This document shows, in pieces, positions 59,857-64,000 of a stretch of 64,000 nucleotides of DNA. Each line of letters starts with the position of its first letter. Position 1 is the stretch's first letter. The translations under genes were made by a program, and so were the position numbers. The DNA lies in contig MPNW01000061.1 of assembly GCA_011800805.1 (NCBI GenBank), positions 54,770-118,769 of the forward strand, read 5' to 3'. Below the pieces are notes generated by a model. The model searched no databases. It saw only the letters and a list, made by a program, of their open reading frames with translations, and was not told the origin of the DNA. Source of the stretch: Hirudo medicinalis. Lineage: Eukaryota > Annelida > Clitellata > Hirudinida > Hirudinidae.

Positions 59857-60041
59857 TATAACATTTTACACATGTAACATCGCAATAACATTTTACTGTT
59901 ATTCAATTTACCGACTTAATTCTAGAAAATATTGATTTTTATTTGGTCTCCCCATCAGATTGAATTGATTGTTTAATAATTAATGAAATTAATAAAATTC
60001 CACTTTTGCTCATTGTAATGAATCTTAACATTTTCCTAATA
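59118..60041. other. Non-coding stretch with microsatellites
   Basis: Contains T-rich (ATT)n near 59221-59290, degenerate (GGAT)n near 59571-59640 and (ATT)n near 59825-59858. Probably intron of the KCNMB-like gene or intergenic. No exon could be supported. Confidence 0.5.
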
Positions 60042-60071
60042 ATGACGATGATGATGATGATGATGATGATA

Positions 60072-60111
<40 letters not shown>

Positions 60112-60150
60112 GGACGACGATAATGGTGTTGATGATGGTGATGATGATGT
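60042..60150. repeat. (GAT)n microsatellite
   Basis: Nearly continuous GAT/ATG triplets with a few GAC changes. Poly-Met or poly-Asp frames here are artefacts. Confidence 0.95.
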
Positions 60151-60330
60151 TACAAGACTCTTCATTCCTTTCATTGTTTGCACGTTTCTGTCCAAAAACT
60201 AGATCTTATTACTCTGACATGAGCAAAAGATCGCCACAAATTGAACGAAAATTTCTTGACCAGCAAGACATTTTAATTAAAAACCTCATTTTGGATGGAA
60301 TTTAATAATTCGATCTTGGAAACAATGCAA

Positions 60331-60579
60331 ACATTCAACATTCGACATTCGACATTCAACATTCAACATTAGACATTCAACATTCAACATTCGACATTAG
60401 ACATTCGACATTCAACATTCAACATTCGACATTCAACATTCAACATTAGACATTCAACATTCAACATTCGACATTCGACATTCAACATTCAACATTCAAC
60501 ATTCAACATTCAACATTCAACATTCGACATTCAACATTCAACATTAGACATTCAACATTCAACATTCAACATTCAACAT
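60331..60579. repeat. Heptamer minisatellite with three interleaved variants
   Basis: About 35 copies of a 7-bp unit present as ATTCAAC, ATTCGAC and ATTAGAC. The variants alternate in longer blocks, implying expansion of multi-unit higher-order repeats rather than single units. Confidence 0.95.
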
Positions 60580-61650
60580 GATGTTTCTCTAAACATCTAT
60601 TCATCTAAAATTTAGTTAAATTTATATGAATAAATTAACAAACAAACAAAAATAAAAATAAAAATAAATAAATCCTGTTTGTCAGTTTATTATTACGTAA
60701 GTAATTTTAAAGTTTTGTTACAACAGGCAGAAGTTGAGTTAAATAATGCATCAAATAAACAAAACACAATCGTGAATTTATAAATAGAACAAAAACAAAC
60801 ATTTAATTTATAAACATTCACAAGGGCTGACCAATGGAAAGTTGCAAGTTCACAGTTCTTGAACAAAATTGCGCTTGTCGGACTCAAAAGCCTGTTTCGT
60901 GCAGCACACAAACTACACTGATCCTGTGGAGATCCTTAAGTGTTTCAAAATCACTTGAACAGTTGCTTTCAAACTCATGTGCATCCACCATTTCCATCCA
61001 CTGATGGTGCTGGTAATGGTTGCTGGGAAATATTGTGAAACTCTTGCAAATATTGAATTATTATCATTATTATTATTGTGCAACTCTTGCGATTAATAAA
61101 TTGATAAATGCAGAAACCTGCTAATGCAAGAAATTGTTACCGATGATGATGTAATGTTGAGACCTTATTATTTCGATGATTATTAGGATTTCAATAATTT
61201 TTTAAATCCTTTGTTTTGTATTTCTTGTAATATTAATTTATTTCAAGACTTTCGCTCGTCCTGCAACTTGTTATTTCACAAAGTATCAAAGTATCAAAGC
61301 AACTCCAATAATCTATGAAGTCCTGAGGACGTTTCGTAGGTCCGAGTGTTTTGTTGTCCTGGAAATGAGGGTTTCAAGGATCAAGGATGAGAATTCATTC
61401 TTCCGCTGTGGAATTGTTTCACTCTTCTGCACTCTTTATGACGTCATTCATCTTCCTTGATGCGACAAACATTCAAAAGTTGAAAAGCATGAAATCCAAG
61501 GCAGGTGGATGAGTGTGCTGATGTTCCCTTGACAAGCGAAAGATGTTCCTGCAACATGTCGAGTGAATTGCCATTGAATTAATGAAAGCTTTCATTTGCA
61601 CATTACAAACATTAACAATTAACAATTACAATAAAAACTAATTATTTAAT
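60580..61650. other. Non-coding stretch, nothing supported
   Basis: AT-rich with scattered A-rich and T-rich runs. No ORF has a recognisable motif on either strand. Confidence 0.5.
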
Positions 61651-62837
<1,187 letters not shown>

Positions 62838-62935
62838 ATTCATTGCTTTACAAAGTTTTTACAATTCATTGCTTTACAAAGTTTTTACAATTCATTGCTT
62901 TAAAAAGCCTTTCAATTCAATGCTTTACAAAGTCT
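62838..62935. repeat. 26-bp tandem repeat, about four copies
   Basis: Direct copies of a 26-bp unit with the core TTCATTGCTTTACAAAG followed by TTTTTACAA or a diverged ending. Confidence 0.9.
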
Positions 62936-63248
62936 GGTCAACATTGTCAATATTTATAGAACTCATCTTCTCTTGTCATTGTTATTATTTTTTAATTTTT
63001 ATTTTTATATTCCCGACCAAAACAATTAAAATCCATTTGTCAAAATAAATGAACCCCAACGAAAAGTTTTAGAGTCCCCGACATGGCTCGGGATCACCGC
63101 GGGACTATAAAGTTAGAATTACTTAAATGTGACATTTCAACAACTCAATCGCCCCTTAAATATTCTGTCGCTCTCAATATCGTTCAATCGAGTCCTAGCG
63201 AACTTCACATTGTTCTTCATGATGAGCAGAATGGGTAAGAAGCATTCA

Positions 63249-63690
63249 TTAGGCTTCTTTCCTATTGTGGACAATGACCTGGAAAAATCCTGGTTGTCCC
63301 TTTATTCGTATTGTCCACTTGTTGGCTCCACCCTTTGAATAGAACTCCTTTCGTTTTTGAAGCAACAATTTTTTGCAATGTTCTCTGTCCTCCTTTCACA
63401 AATCTTGACCGAGAATAACCCTTTTGAATACTTCCATGTTTTTCAGTTTAGAAGCATTTTCCAGATTGAGATTTTTTGAAGGCTACCTTCCAAATTTAAC
63501 CCAAACTGGTCTCGGTCCTGGTTCATTATCCATTTTCTCCATTCTGAACATTCCACAACCTCTTTATTCATTTTCTTGTTTGATATTTCATTCAGAAGCT
63601 TTAACTTTTGAATTGTCACTTTTTTCTGGCAAGTTGAAGTCAACAACGTTGTTCTGTCTTTTGGATCTTTCATTATTCACTTCAATCTTT
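63249..63690 (-). mobile_element. Decayed non-LTR retrotransposon ORF1-like fragment
   Basis: On the minus strand one frame from about 63565 to 63249 reads GPRPVWVKFG, then ASKLKNMEVFKRVILGQDL, KEDREHCKKLL and IRIKGQPGFFQVI. This matches a recurring nucleic-acid-binding ORF1 type found beside endonuclease-reverse transcriptase ORFs in many invertebrate LINEs. Two in-frame stops interrupt it (after FGR and after GQDL). The upstream part continues in another frame (to about 63673), implying a frameshift. It is a dead fragment; no reverse transcriptase is visible before the window ends. Confidence 0.55.
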
Positions 63691-64000
63691 TCACTTTGTC
63701 TCAACAACTGATTTTAGAACAACTCCAGCATCTGAAACCAATGTGTCTATATTACTGATGAATACGCTGAACATTTTTTTGTTACCTGTTTATTTCCTTC
63801 TACTTTCTTTCTAGTATCTTGCTTAATTCTCATTGCTAATTATTTTTTCGGAGATCTTCATCAAGAGATATTATTATTATTATTGTTGTTGTTGTTATTA
63901 TTATTATTGTTATTATTAGTTTTTTGCTTACATTAAATCATCATTAGTTTGTCTCAAGAGTCCTTTTTCTATTACATATTAAATTAAAGCCTGGAAAATA

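Overview
This is eukaryotic DNA from an animal nuclear genome. Genes are split by many short GT-AG introns, base composition is AT-rich, and microsatellites, minisatellites and decayed transposons are common. The gene content (an ADGRV1-type adhesion GPCR, a NUDT2-type Nudix hydrolase, a GalNAc-transferase, a BK-beta-like membrane protein and an R2-type retrotransposon fragment) suits an invertebrate bilaterian. A spiralian such as an annelid or mollusc is my guess, but the window alone does not prove it.

Layout. (1) 1-34,745, + strand: the 3' part of a giant ADGRV1/VLGR1-like gene. I could place 82 coding exons whose phases agree throughout, except two exons that are each one base short. In order they encode the end of a LamG/pentraxin domain, a run of Calx-beta repeats, a block of EAR/EPTP repeats, a second run of Calx-beta repeats, a GAIN/GPS stalk, seven transmembrane helices and a cytoplasmic tail. 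The 5' end lies outside the window. (2) 34,867-35,497, - strand: a compact two-exon NUDT2-like gene, tail-to-tail with ADGRV1 with 121 bp between the stop codons. (3) 35.6-40.0 kb: intergenic, with an AT microsatellite, a GC-richer repeat block and a 300-bp hAT-like MITE. (4) 40,021-51,514, + strand: a complete polypeptide GalNAc-transferase gene with 12 exon positions. Position 8 is present as two tandem, equal-length, same-phase copies that look like mutually exclusive exons; they cover the metal-ligand His and the catalytic flexible loop. (5) 51.5-58.1 kb: no convincing gene, but minisatellites and repeat fragments. (6) 58,133 onward, + strand: the first coding exon of a two-TM channel auxiliary subunit resembling BK beta (KCNMB/CaKB); the rest is not convincingly found before the window ends. 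(7) 58.6-64 kb: microsatellites, a heptamer minisatellite and a decayed non-LTR ORF1-like fragment.

The main biological leads are the GalNAc-transferase exon pair, a GPS motif that seems to have lost its cleavage residues, a PAN/apple-like exon between Calx-beta repeats, an R2-type fragment outside rDNA, a long inverted repeat in an ADGRV1 intron, and three single-base frameshifts inside otherwise well-conserved exons. The frameshifts look more like sequence errors than gene death.
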